In this document: positions 9,335-20,300 of the stretch, piece after piece | Layout of the letters: every line of letters starts with the position of its first letter | How positions within the stretch are numbered: position 1 is the stretch's first letter | DNA from: Smittia aterrima | Taxonomy: Eukaryota > Arthropoda > Insecta > Diptera > Chironomidae | Direction: 5' to 3' | Length of the DNA: 64,000 bases | Assembly: GCA_033063855.1 (NCBI GenBank) | Contig: CP093831.1 | Location: 3,782,001-3,846,000 of the forward strand | Program-made: the position numbers and the translations under genes | The notes under the pieces: generated by a model | The model's database searches: none | What the model saw: the letters and a program-made list of their open reading frames with translations, nothing else | What the model was told of the DNA's origin: nothing

Positions 9335-10636
9335 TTAAGTACGGGAAGCTGGGCGAGATTGTAAAAACATTTTAGGATTAAAATACAACAACTTGTTGAA
9401 CCCACGATTTTCAGTCGAGGCAACTTGAACAACGTTTTCTCCCTGACGATCAGTCATTTCCATTGTCTTAGCGCTGACAATCTTCAGCATATCTTCAAGA
9501 TGCATATTGTGGGCATGCTCTGCAATTGTCATGCAAAGCTGTTTAACATACCAGCTTCCGAATTCAGGATCACGATGAGTTTGATAGCCAGGAACGGTTG
9601 CGAAGCAAATGAGAATATCGTTGTACGAAGGCAATTTCATTGGCTGCAGCTGGAGAGAGCAATCAGTTTGAGTTTTCATGACTACAATCTTTTTATCGGA
9701 CACTTTCCCACGACAAAATGGGAAGAAGAATATTTTTGGCTTGTTTGCCAAATGCGGGCAGCTACTGTTGCTGAAGAAACTGATGACTTGCTCTGTCGCT
9801 AAAGATGATCCATCTGAGAACTTCATAACTGAAAGATTTCCCTCTCTATCACCATGAGTTTGAACGCAGCACACAAATGAATCAGTCAACTTCAAATGCT
9901 TCGATAGAATCAATTGGCAAATAATGTTTGTGAACTCATCTCTCGATAAATCTTCATAATAGAAGATAGTGTAGTTCATTTCTCTGAAGAGAGTGATTAG
10001 ATTTTCACGATCTTTTTCAGCTCCTTCTCTCACAGACATTGCTCGATCTTTCACAGACGATCCAAACCGAATGATGTTCACGTAAAAGAAGACACCACGG
10101 CTTTTACTTTTCATATCGTAAGATTCAATTAAAGGATGAGAACCGAAGGTAGTCGCACTTGTAACTGTAAAGTTTGGATCAAACTGAAATGACGTCTTCC
10201 CGTTGAAAGTTTCAAGTTTGTTTGAAGAATTCCTGAGAGTTTTGATGATATCAACGAAGCATCCATCTGATGAAGTCTTAACTGCTCCATTGTTGTTATT
10301 GTTAGCACCATATCGATCGAGGGAAATTGACCTGTTGAATGTTGTTTTCGTTGAAGTTTGAGCGAAGTTATTTGCAGTGATCGTTGTTGTGTCGAAGAGC
10401 GAATTAATTTTTCCGGCAAACCCTTTTTCTTCAAGAGTTCTTCTTAACTTTAAGTAGAGTCGTTGATTATTGCTTTCACCTGTGTCTTGGTGGTCTTCAA
10501 TGACGTCTGCAATCACTTTAATCAGTTCTTTATTCGCAATGTTTTCGGTAACAATTTTCAAAAAGTTTGCAGCTTGAAAAGTATTGCGTGAACTGAAATC
10601 GAGTACTTTCTGATTCACTCCATTATTATCACTCAT
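9335..10636 (-). CDS. Dronc: Dronc-like initiator caspase, tandem copy 2 with degenerate CARD
   Basis: 433 residues, single exon, clearly paralogous to the neighbouring caspase over the whole catalytic region. His261 (VQTHGD) and Cys308 (PFCRG) are both present, as are VNIIRF, GAEKDRENL and GSWYV. A TQTD stretch at 322-325 lies where Drosophila Dronc has its TQTE self-cleavage site. The N-terminal 85 residues are alpha-helical and align loosely with the CARD of copy 1, but several hydrophobic positions differ, so binding to a Dark-type adaptor is less certain. An Asn-rich linker (about 110-117) and a short basic extension after the normal caspase C-terminus are specific to this copy. The start at 10636 is the first in-frame ATG. 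It is divergent from QTRT1. Confidence 0.9.
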   Translation of the reverse strand: MSDNNGVNQKVLDFSSRNTFQAANFLKIVTENIANKELIKVIADVIEDHQDTGESNNQRLYLKLRRTLEEKGFAGKINSLFDTTTITANNFAQTSTKTTFNRSISLDRYGANNNNNGAVKTSSDGCFVDIIKTLRNSSNKLETFNGKTSFQFDPNFTVTSATTFGSHPLIESYDMKSKSRGVFFYVNIIRFGSSVKDRAMSVREGAEKDRENLITLFREMNYTIFYYEDLSRDEFTNIICQLILSKHLKLTDSFVCCVQTHGDREGNLSVMKFSDGSSLATEQVISFFSNSSCPHLANKPKIFFFPFCRGKVSDKKIVVMKTQTDCSLQLQPMKLPSYNDILICFATVPGYQTHRDPEFGSWYVKQLCMTIAEHAHNMHLEDMLKIVSAKTMEMTDRQGENVVQVASTENRGFNKLLYFNPKMFLQSRPASRT

Positions 10637-10805
10637 TATAGATAATTCGTTGATCTTGATTTCAGTCTTATTAAATAAAATAATTTAAGGCACAATAGAG
10701 AATTTTTCAAAGAGAGTTTTGAACTTGAGTTTCACAATGTTTTGAACTTGGGCGAGTTCCAATAACCAAAATATTCTCGAGAGGTTACAAAAAAAAAACA
10801 TTGAA
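10637..10805. promoter_or_regulatory. Bidirectional promoter region between caspase 2 and QTRT1
   Basis: Only 169 bases separate the ATG of the minus-strand caspase from the ATG of plus-strand QTRT1, so both 5' UTRs and both core promoters must fit here unless a promoter overlaps coding sequence. A/T-rich stretches occur near 10670-10685 and an A-run at 10790-10799; no single TATA-Inr pair stands out. Confidence 0.5.
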
Positions 10806-12043
10806 ATGTCTGGAAAATCGCCGCTAACATTTAGCGTTCTCAGCAAATGTTCAAGGTCTAAAGCTCGAAGAGGAACCATGATGCTGAGAGAAACGAAACC
10901 GGTCGAAACTCCTGGTAAGTTATTAAATTTCTTTCATTCACTTAAAATTAAGAAAATCTCGTTTTAGTGTTCATGCCAGTTGGAACTCAAGGGACTTTGA
11001 AAGGAGTGCTGGTAGATCAGCTCAAGACTGATAATATGAACTGTCAGATTATGCTTAGTAACACTTACCACCTTGGTCTTCGGCCAGGACCAGAAATACT
11101 TAAAAAAGCCGGAGGATTGCACAAATTTATGAACTGGGATCGAGCACTTCTCACCGATTCCGGTGGATTCCAAATGGTTTCTCTTCTTGAACTTGCTGAG
11201 ATAACTGAGCAAGGTGTCAAATTCCAATCGCCATTTGATGGATCAGAGAGTATGTTGACCCCTGAAGAGTCAATAAACCTTCAAAACACTATCGGAGCTG
11301 ACATCATCATGCAACTTGACGATGTTGTGAAAACAACGACTACTGGACCGAGAGTAGAAGAAGCGATGCAAAGAACAATCAGATGGATCGACAGATGTCT
11401 TCTCGCTAATAATAGAAATGAAGATCAATCAATTTTTCCAATTGTCCAAGGTGGACTTCAACCAGAGTTAAGAAAGAAATGCGCCGAGGCTTTAACACAA
11501 CGCGACGTACGAGGGTTTGCTGTTGGAGGTCTCTCAGGAGGTGAAAGTAAAGACGATTTCTGGAAAATCGTTAGTCTATCAACTGATCTTTTACCCGACA
11601 ACAAACCTCGTTATTTAATGGGGGTAGGCTTCGCATCAGATTTAGTCGTTTGCGTTGCTCTCGGTATCGATATGTTCGACTGTGTCTTTCCAACAAGAAC
11701 AGCTCGATTCGGTTGTGCTTTAGTACGAACTGGACAACTAAACCTTCGTCAAAAGAAATACGAACTCGATTTAACGCCAATCGACGAAAACTGTAATTGC
11801 AGCACATGCAAGACTTACACGAGATCTTATATTCACACCGTTATCAATGATCCTATTATGTGTAGTCTTATTTCAATTCACAATGTCTCATTCCAATTGC
11901 AATTGATGCGAGACATGAGAACGGCAATTGAAAATGATAAATTTCCTGAATTTGTGTCAAAGTTCTTTATTGAGTTGTATCCTGATGAAAAACCGAAATG
12001 GATTGTCGAAGCTCTGAAAAGTGTCAATATCAATTTAGAATAA
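10806..12043 (+). CDS. QTRT1: Queuine tRNA-ribosyltransferase catalytic subunit 1 (TGT)
   Basis: Exchanges guanine 34 of GU(N) tRNAs for queuine, working with the QTRT2 subunit. Two exons: 10806-10914 and 10968-12043, joined across a 53-base GT-AG intron (GTAAGT donor, TTTTAG acceptor) to give 394 residues, close to the family length of about 400. The splice restores TPVFMPVGTQGT exactly. Key residues: catalytic-base-region Asp100 in LLTDSGGFQM, VQGGL near 196-200, GGLSGGES near 223-230, nucleophile Asp274 in MFDCVFPTRTARFG, and zinc ligands Cys312, Cys314, Cys317 and His341. No signal peptide. The ATG at 10806 is chosen because residues 5-36 match the normal N-terminal strand of the family. 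Nothing is missing; it looks fully functional. Confidence 0.97.
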
Positions 12044-12044
12044 A
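12039..12044 (+). terminator. AATAAA overlapping the QTRT1 stop codon
   Basis: The hexamer AATAAA spans the TAA stop (12041-12043). No other canonical AATAAA was seen in the next 150 bases, so either this one is used, giving a very short 3' UTR, or a variant signal further on is used. Confidence 0.35.
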
Positions 12045-13228
12045 TGCATTTTGATAGTTTTTCATTTAAATTCTGTATTTTCTCTTCTAAAATATTTTTC
12101 AGTTTGTTCATTACACTTGCATTCTCATCGATACCGAACCTCAATTGAGACAAATTGTCTCAGACAATCGCTTTTCGTTAAAGTTAGAGATTTGATTACA
12201 TAGACTACAGAGAATGTGGATGTGAGGGTGTTTTTCGTAAAACATGAGCAACGCTTAGACTCGAAACTAAAGTTTTACATTCTTGGTCATTTTCGAAGAG
12301 CAGAAACAATTCGTTTGATGTAGTTCGTGTTGTTCTTGCTGTGACGCGTCATGCAGCCAAATTGTGCATCGTGTTTGCTGTTGAATTAATAGTGAAAGTA
12401 AAACGCAAGCAATAGATTCCTAAACTTTAGAATAACACGCTTTTCATCTCGTATACGAGGAAAATATCATTTAACTTTACTTCATCCCTCGCCGCTTCTC
12501 CGTCGTGCTTTTCGAAACAATATCTTCTCTCGTCAGAGACCGATAACAGAGTGAAAATTTACCAATTTATCATTCGCTTAATCTAAGGGATTTACAATTG
12601 TTTAAGTTTCAGATATTTCCGTTAAGTTGGAAATACCAAAAGTAGATTTGAGAGCGTCTGAAAACGACAGTAACGAACTAAATGAGTACATTCCTATCAA
12701 AGATTCAATTCCATTGGGATTTGAGGTTTCAAAAGTTCACCGAACAAGAGATTGAAAATTAAGAGGAATCGTGAGTAACAATAGAGCTTTGGGATGGTGG
12801 ATTTGAATGGTTAAAGCATCGAACGAATTCAAAAAAAATCTCTCAAATTAAGGATTGCGCTAAGAATTTCGTCATTTCGAGCTCACTATTTGCCATCTAT
12901 TGTCAATGGGTTAGAGTAGTTTTAGAATTAAAAACCAAAAGAAATTGACAGTAATTAATTGTTTATCGTGTTTGATATGTGCATTTACAGAATTTAATTA
13001 GCAAACTCTCTCGAAACACGATGTGATGGGTAGAAAGGAAACACCTTGGCTCGCTCCGCGATTCGCGTTTTTTAATTCTTGCATATCACAGATTAAAAAA
13101 CTTTTTCTTCTTTTTTTTCAATTATAAAGCTTTTTTTCCTGTTGCGGCGCGCAACGTGTGTGTGTGAGTTGATGTGCGCCTGAGGGTAGAACAATTTTAT
13201 GTTAGAGAAAAAAATTGTTTACCATAAT
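12045..13228. other. Intergenic region between convergent QTRT1 and Cngl
   Basis: The 3' ends of QTRT1 and Cngl face each other. A short TGTGTGTG run lies at 13157-13166. No reading frame, RNA gene or repeat recognised; the right end is probably Cngl 3' UTR. Confidence 0.4.
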
Positions 13229-13234
13229 TTTATT
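13229..13234 (-). terminator. Candidate poly(A) signal of Cngl
   Basis: AATAAA on the minus strand about 170 bases beyond the Cngl stop codon at 13405; the nearest canonical signal downstream of the gene. Confidence 0.4.
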
Positions 13235-13404
13235 TTCTCGTTGCGAAACTAGAAAAAGCTCCAACTCAACTTCAAGTTTCGTCAAAAGAGGGAAAAAGTT
13301 TCTATCGCTTAATGAGCATTATTGAGTTCTCTTGTGATTCTGCACTTATCTTACTAATTAATTATGTTATTGATTAAACAAAACTCGCACGAAAATTCTA
13401 ATTC

Positions 13405-14346
13405 TCAAAGTTGATCTTTGTCGCGATCAAAACTCATTGCTTTGAAGACGCCACGACATTTGTATTGTTGTTTTCTCAAATTGTGTTGATCGAGTGAGGC
13501 GGCACGCGGTCTCGAATGTTGACCCTTGGCTTCCGTCTCACTGGCATCTGTGTCGGTATCGCTTCGTCGCTTGCGTCTCCTTAGGAGACCATCATTCTCT
13601 TCGGATGCTGGCTTTGAGATACTCTCACGTTTCTTTAGCTCAGCTGCCAACATTTGCACTTCCCAATCGTTGTGATGCAACTCTTCGATGGTCCCCTCTT
13701 CAATCTCTTCTTCTTCCTCGCCTTCTTCTGACTGTGACTCGTTTGACGATAAATCTTCCTCTGTCTCGTCTTCGATATTGAGAACTACACTCTCCGAGAC
13801 GATATTTCCCGTGAGGTTTGAGACCACGATTTTACTGTTGTTGGTTGTGGTGCGCGGTGAAGTCATTCGTTGAATAGGTTTATCAATTTCGAAACTCTCG
13901 GGATCACTGCTCTCATCCCAAGAACGACTGCTGTCCTGTCGTGACGCAAATTTCTTTTTATATTTTTGACGCTTCTGAATTTCGTATTCCGAAGGCGGAG
14001 ACGACGCAAATATTGTATCGAGTGAGTCACCACGCTGTAAAAGAATAAAGTTAAATGAGTTCAATGTAATTTGCAAATTGTAAACTCACCATAAATGGCA
14101 ACTCATTAGACGAGCCCGTGCTCCCCGACAACTCACGTTCATTGATTGGTGTCATTCTGTCGCCCGGCTCAAACTCCCGCAGTCGATTTTGCAGTTGATT
14201 GATGACTTCGTCACGTCGCCTCACTTCCATTTCCAAATTGACGAATTTATCTTGGAAACGCCCTTGCAGATCTTTTAGATGACATTGAATAACCTGCTTA
14301 ATCCCCAGCAGAATATCCGTGTAATACTCTTGCTCTTCTATAGAAC
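13405..14346 (-). other. Cngl: Cngl last two coding exons: coiled coil and acidic tail
   Basis: Exon 14346-14090 encodes 85 residues rich in heptads (VRRRDEVINQLQNRL), the leucine-zipper-like assembly segment typical of CNG channel C-termini. Exon 14034-13405 encodes 209 residues plus the stop, with an acidic run (EEGEEEEEIEE) and a basic RRRKRR patch that could act in trafficking or nuclear localisation; the latter is inference. Confidence 0.85.
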
Positions 14347-17300
14347 CTGCCAAGGTAAATAAAAAATTCAGGAAATTCAATTAAACTCTTCATTTTGAGT
14401 TGTCGTTTGTAACTGAAGCTTTTGCATAAACCTCTCACTAAAGCTCTCTAAAACTCACAATTTTCCTTCAATTACAAGAAGTTCAGGATTGTATTCACGA
14501 AATGTTATATGATACAATCCTGAAGTACTAACTATATAGTGTTTCTCTGAGTTTTAACGATGAAAACGAGTTTCAAAACTTTGGAAAGCTTTCAAGCATC
14601 AAAACAAGAACAGTGCAACCGAAACAACTTTAAATTAATAAATTATTCACTTCTCTATGCGGAGAGGCAAGTGTGGTAATCACTACTTAACAATCATGAT
14701 TTCAAACTTAGTTTACGTGTCTGTACATTAACTAACGACCTACAAACGAAGGAAACTGATTCGAATACCTTTAACAATCCGCCTTTGTCCGTTGTCATCG
14801 GAAATAAGGGGGAAGCTTCTGGATGAAGGGTTGTCGATGTATTCATTCGTTGGATCTTGTTCGGGTGATGCTGCGGCATCGAATTGGCCGGGAAAATTAA
14901 ATCTATTTGTACTTTGATCCACGTTTCGATGAGATAAAAGAGTCTGGGGCTTTTCGAGTGACGATGTGTCTTGTGCGTTCACAATGGGATATAAAGCTTG
15001 GTTGGGACGGGGAGATGTAGGAAGAAGAGACTTGATGGAATCTTCGGGTTCTTCGGTCAGTGTATGTTCGCTGGGTGGACTGGAAAGAGTGTAATTGAAC
15101 GTGACGCTCTTCGAAAAGTTAGCACGACGAGCCACATACCCCTCAACTGTCTGTGCTCGCATCAGTCGCTTATCCGGACGGTCAGCTTTCACGTTCAAAT
15201 TCTGTGCCAAACGATCTTCAGATAATCTCTTTAAAATACTCTTCAGCTGCTTTCGCTCGAGCGTTTCATTTGATTCAGGACTAAGTGGGGACTTTATAGG
15301 AACTTGCGTGGTAAAATTGAGAGGCTCGACTGGAACTACTGGTGAATTCAAAGAGGTCTTCGGTCGCGTGGTTACCATCATGCAAGAAGCTTCGCTCTGG
15401 CTTCGGGTCAATACTTCAACCATTTCATTCGAATTACTGGAATCAGTGCAGTCGAGGCTGAAGCTTCGCGTTTGAATTGCGGATTCAAGCTCGGCCAACT
15501 TTTGCCGCTCGTTGAGAATCTTAAGCTTTTTCACGAAGGGAAGGCCACTATATTCGGGTGACAAGTCATCCACAGACCGATAGTTTTTGGGCTGTGCGCT
15601 CAACTTGAATGGCTTCGGTTTGCGTTTAACTTTTGAGGATTCACTCTTCAACTCGCTATCACTAACACTAGCTTTATGGTCGACTATCAGATCCGAAAAT
15701 TCATTGCGGGATGACATGGGAGCGTCTAACTTTTTGAGTGCATTCAAATCGACAGGCATGGAAGATTTTTTCGTTGCTTTAGACAACTTTGGTGAGTCTC
15801 CAGTCAAAGAATTATTGAGGGAAGAGTAACTGCCACCTAAACTAACGACTGTTGCCAATTTCAGCTTGGACCATGGCGTGAGCTCATCTTTGGGAGTTTG
15901 ACTGAATGATTTGAATTTTTCTCGCAGCTGTTGCGTCGTGGACGGTTTTTTAGTTTTTGTTGCTGTTGATGTTGATGGAATGAGATGTTGCTTTGAGTCT
16001 GTTGACTCAGAGCTTCCAGTTTTGTCTTCTTTTTTGCCCGCCTCCTTTTGAAGACTTTTGATTCGATCCTTAAAAGACACTTTGAGATTGGATCGAGAAA
16101 TCCCCAAATCAATTTGTTGAGTCGAATTTGCTTTGACTGTCGGCGATGTTGGACTCAGGCTCGCCTTCCTCGAAAACGATTCCATAGATGAAACACTCAA
16201 CTGTAAAGAAAACTTGATAAGCTCTCTTTCAAGGTTTCATTTCAAAAAAAGTTTCTCACTCTCGATTGACTATCCTTCGAGCTTTTTTGCTTCTCTTGCT
16301 TTGCTTTAAGCATCTTCAGTCTTTGGAGGAGAGGCAAGCCAGCGCCAATGACTTCCGGCTCGGGCTCCTCCTGAATCGAAGCCTGTGGTGATATGGTAGA
16401 TGAAACATGAGTGTGTGGTGGTGAAACAACTGTTGTGTGCTTAGCGGCTCGCTCTTCGCGATCCTACATCGAGACGTGCAAACACGTTTTGTACAAAACA
16501 AAAAAGGTTTTTCGTTTTTAATCTATTTATCTACCCATTGTGAATTAGCATTGTTGATTAAGTTAGTTGCTAAAAACTAAGTAAATCTAGATTTAATTGA
16601 TTGAAATTAAATGCGAATGTGAATTTCTGTGTGTCCGGTTATTGAGTGCTTGTTGAGCTTTAGGATTGTTATTTGATTGATTTGCTTGCTTGCTTTTTTT
16701 TTTGCTTTGATTACATAGCAGGAGTGTGTGTGTGAACATCGACATATGAGGCAGGGCGAAAGAGGCAGCATTAATAGCAGCAGCAGCGAGAGAAATCGAC
16801 AGAAAAAAATAAAAACTTCTCCGCTGCTGCTTTGCTTCGTGATTTATCATTTTGATTAATTTGCAATGTGACACGAAAGCGAATCGAATGAAAATCAGAG
16901 AAAGAAGAGAGCATTTTGAGTCTCGTACATATCTGCTTATCAATCTGTATTTGTTCACTACAGATCCTGTCTGCGTAAGCTATTGATGGTTTGATCATGA
17001 TGGATTTTAGAAAATATTTTAAGTTTAGATTTTAGCGGCGAAGCGAAAAGCGAATGTGATATTGATGAAGCCATTCAAATGGGAGGAAAAGGGTCGGGCA
17101 AGTAAGTTTATAAAAGACAGAAAGATAGAAAAGAAAGAAAATGCAAAAGAAGAAGAAAAGACAAATTATTAAACTAACAAAGAGAGACGAAAGTTTTAGC
17201 TTATGATAAATTAATCAACTGAAAACACATGAGGGATTAGGAAAAGGAAAGCAAAATGAAGAGATTATCAATCATAGCGAGAAAGAGACTGAGATAGAGA

Positions 17301-20300
17301 AAGGATGAAGAAAAGAAAGAACTGATACTGGTAAAAGCATTCGAATCTGACTTGTTTCTCCTTTAAGAGTCGCAATCGATGTAATAAAGGCAGACCGGCA
17401 CCAATTGGACTTGTAATTTTTTCCTCCTTTTTGTCGTCTTTCGGACATTCTTCATCATCAGCATTTAACTCATCGGATTTTACCCTTTGCATGCGACGTA
17501 AAACGCCTTTCGGGGTCTTTGGACCTTTCAACGGTTGGAGCTCGATTGACTCATCGCTTTTCCTATGCGTTGTCGTTGCTCTGTGTGTTTGAGAAGAAAG
17601 CGAAAGTTTGATCATTAATCAATTTGTGAAAAAGCTTTTACGTGTCATTAGGTCCTGACCTCGATTTTCGTAGTGCGTTCTTCAGTCCTTTAACGTCATG
17701 CTTAAACTTGTCAACGATTCGTTTTGCGCTGTTGTCACTTTCCTGACCAAGCGGAGTGTTTGCTGCCAGTTCCGCTAAAGCCGCATCTTTTTCTTTACGC
17801 AACGCGTGCTTCTTGTTAACACAGCGAACTTCCATCAAACGCTTGCGGCCAAGTGTTTGAAGAATTTCCTGTGCCTCAGGATAATCTTTCATCGCAGCAA
17901 GGACATCTTCACGAGACAACGAAAACAGTTCGGAATAGCCAACGGATCTGACATCAGCAGTTCGTCTGGGGAAATCGTCGTAAATAAAAGTAAAGTCAAA
18001 GAGAAAAGAGCAACAACATTAATCTTACTTGTTCAAGCCGTCAAGATTCAAAATTCCAATCTCCCCGAAAAAATCTCCAGCTTTCATCGTCGTCAAGACT
18101 CGACCCGTCTCACTCAATACTTCCAATATTCCATCGGCAATAATAAACATTTCCCTAGCTACTTCGCCCTTTCGACAAATTGAATCGCCTGGCGTGAAGA
18201 TGTAAGCTTTCATCTTAAGTACGAGGTCATGAAGAAACTCAGGTTGGCACTCCTGAAAGATTGTTACCTTTACAAGGAAGAGAGAAGATGTGTCAAATAT
18301 CTTGAATTATCGCGGCAAAATGAATCTCACCTTCTTCAGAACACTCAAATTGACATGAAGTGCCAGTTCGGTTTTCAACTTGTCAGGCAGCAGTCCCAAA
18401 GCAGTGTTGATATCACCGCCGCCTTGTATCCGCCCACGTGACCAACTGTAATCGTACCATCGCAAAACTCTTCTCTTCATACCTCCCGGCACTTTATGAT
18501 GTCGCATGTAGGTCTTCGCTCCATCTAACAAACGCTCGAACTCAAGTCGATTAGCATTTCGGTTCGTTATCACATTTCCCACTTGACCGACGATTGTGGC
18601 GAATATGAATACGCCAATTAGATAGCTAACTATGGTAAAGATATATCTGCAAGAGTGAAACGAAGGCTTCGCTGAAGATGATTGTCTTTAAGTCTTTAAG
18701 ATTGCGGCTTAAAGAGAATGAACCTTATTTAAGTAAAGATTCAATTTTCTTTTTAAGACCACAATCTCCTCATAAATGTTGAAAGGATGGAGGAGGAGGA
18801 AAGCTCGAAGGTTTTTCTAATTTATAATTCCAATATCGCTTGCTTTCATCTTCATCTCCCCCTCATAATCATCCATTCACATTATGAACGAAAGAAACTG
18901 TTCACATAAAACTTTTTCCATCATTAATGCGATGAAAAAGTTTTTAATATAATTTCCAACAATCAAAGTTTTCGAATATATTTTATATCGTATGTTTGCA
19001 TCGTTCACTCAATCCCTCCCGCTTCGAGAATCTCATCATCAACTTCTCAGCGAATCCTTATTGTAAACAACAAAATTTATCTCTCGCAATTTCAATTTAT
19101 CTTCTTTCCGGCCATGCAAGCATCGAATTCATCATGAGTTCTGATTCTGATTTCGACTGATGACAAGCGCTCGATTTGGGAAATGAACATGAGGATTGAG
19201 AACTTAACAAACTTTCATCTGGGAAATATTGAAGGCTGCCGCGAGAGAAAACAATAATTCGAAAACTTTGATTAAAAGTCAGAAATTGAATGTAATTCAG
19301 TGTTTTGGGATGATAGCGAGATCGTTGGAACCAAAGCACGCGTGCTAAAGTGGTTAGACGTGAATATTGAAAGTCGTGCCTTATTAAATTTATTAACAGG
19401 CACGACTCGTCCTTTCTCATGCATGTCAGAGCTTCTTCGAAACCTAAACAGATTTAAATTCTTTCTTTCGCTCGTCGAAGGAATTACGAGTGAAGCCTCC
19501 AAATATTTCAATCAACGTCAAACTGTCAACTGATCGTCTTACGATATAAAAAATATTCGAAAAGTTCTCTGCTTGATGGTTGATAACATCAAATCAAAGT
19601 TCAATTACCCGTTGCAGGAGTTAAACTGGAGCAAACGTGACTTGAGGCCGCGTCGAGGTAAAGATCTACGGCCATCCACAGAATTGGATTGTCTTTTGGT
19701 TTAGACGAGAAAGGGATTACATAAAAACTGGTTACATCGGTTTCATTTCATTTTGTGTATGCATGGAGAAGCATTCAGAGATTTACGAGCTTTTCTCGAA
19801 GAGGGAAATTAAAAGTTTAATGAAATGTGAGGAAAATCGTTAACAAGGTCGAGTAGACAGAGAATTTCTAAGGAAAATGGAAAGAGAACTTTCCTGTTCT
19901 TCATCGTAAAATGTTTATTTTTATAACACGATACACTTTACTCACTCTGCATTTGTCTCGGGCGTTGGCAGATCACCAATAGTCGTCAGTGTAAGCGTTG
20001 ACCAATATAAACTTCCCAAATATTTGCGGCTAAGTGTTGCGTAGTCACCAGGACGAAACGGGTAAACCCAATCACCCTGAAATGTGCAAGCATCGATTAA
20101 AGGTAAAGTTTACCTGGTAAACATTAACAACTAGAGCATGTTTCGATTCAACGCTCAAGGGAGAGGATTATCATTAATTTTCAAAATAAAATTAACAGAA
20201 AGGTCAAGTTTAATTATGATCCTGAGAGATATTGAATTATAATCGTACTCTACCTGAAAGCCCTCAGCCTCCGATAACAGAAAGTAGAAGCATCCGAACC

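Noticed and set aside
19097..19533. Overlapping frames on both strands in a Cngl intron
   Set aside because: No recognisable domain, no splice context fitting the channel, and exon phases on either side already join correctly.
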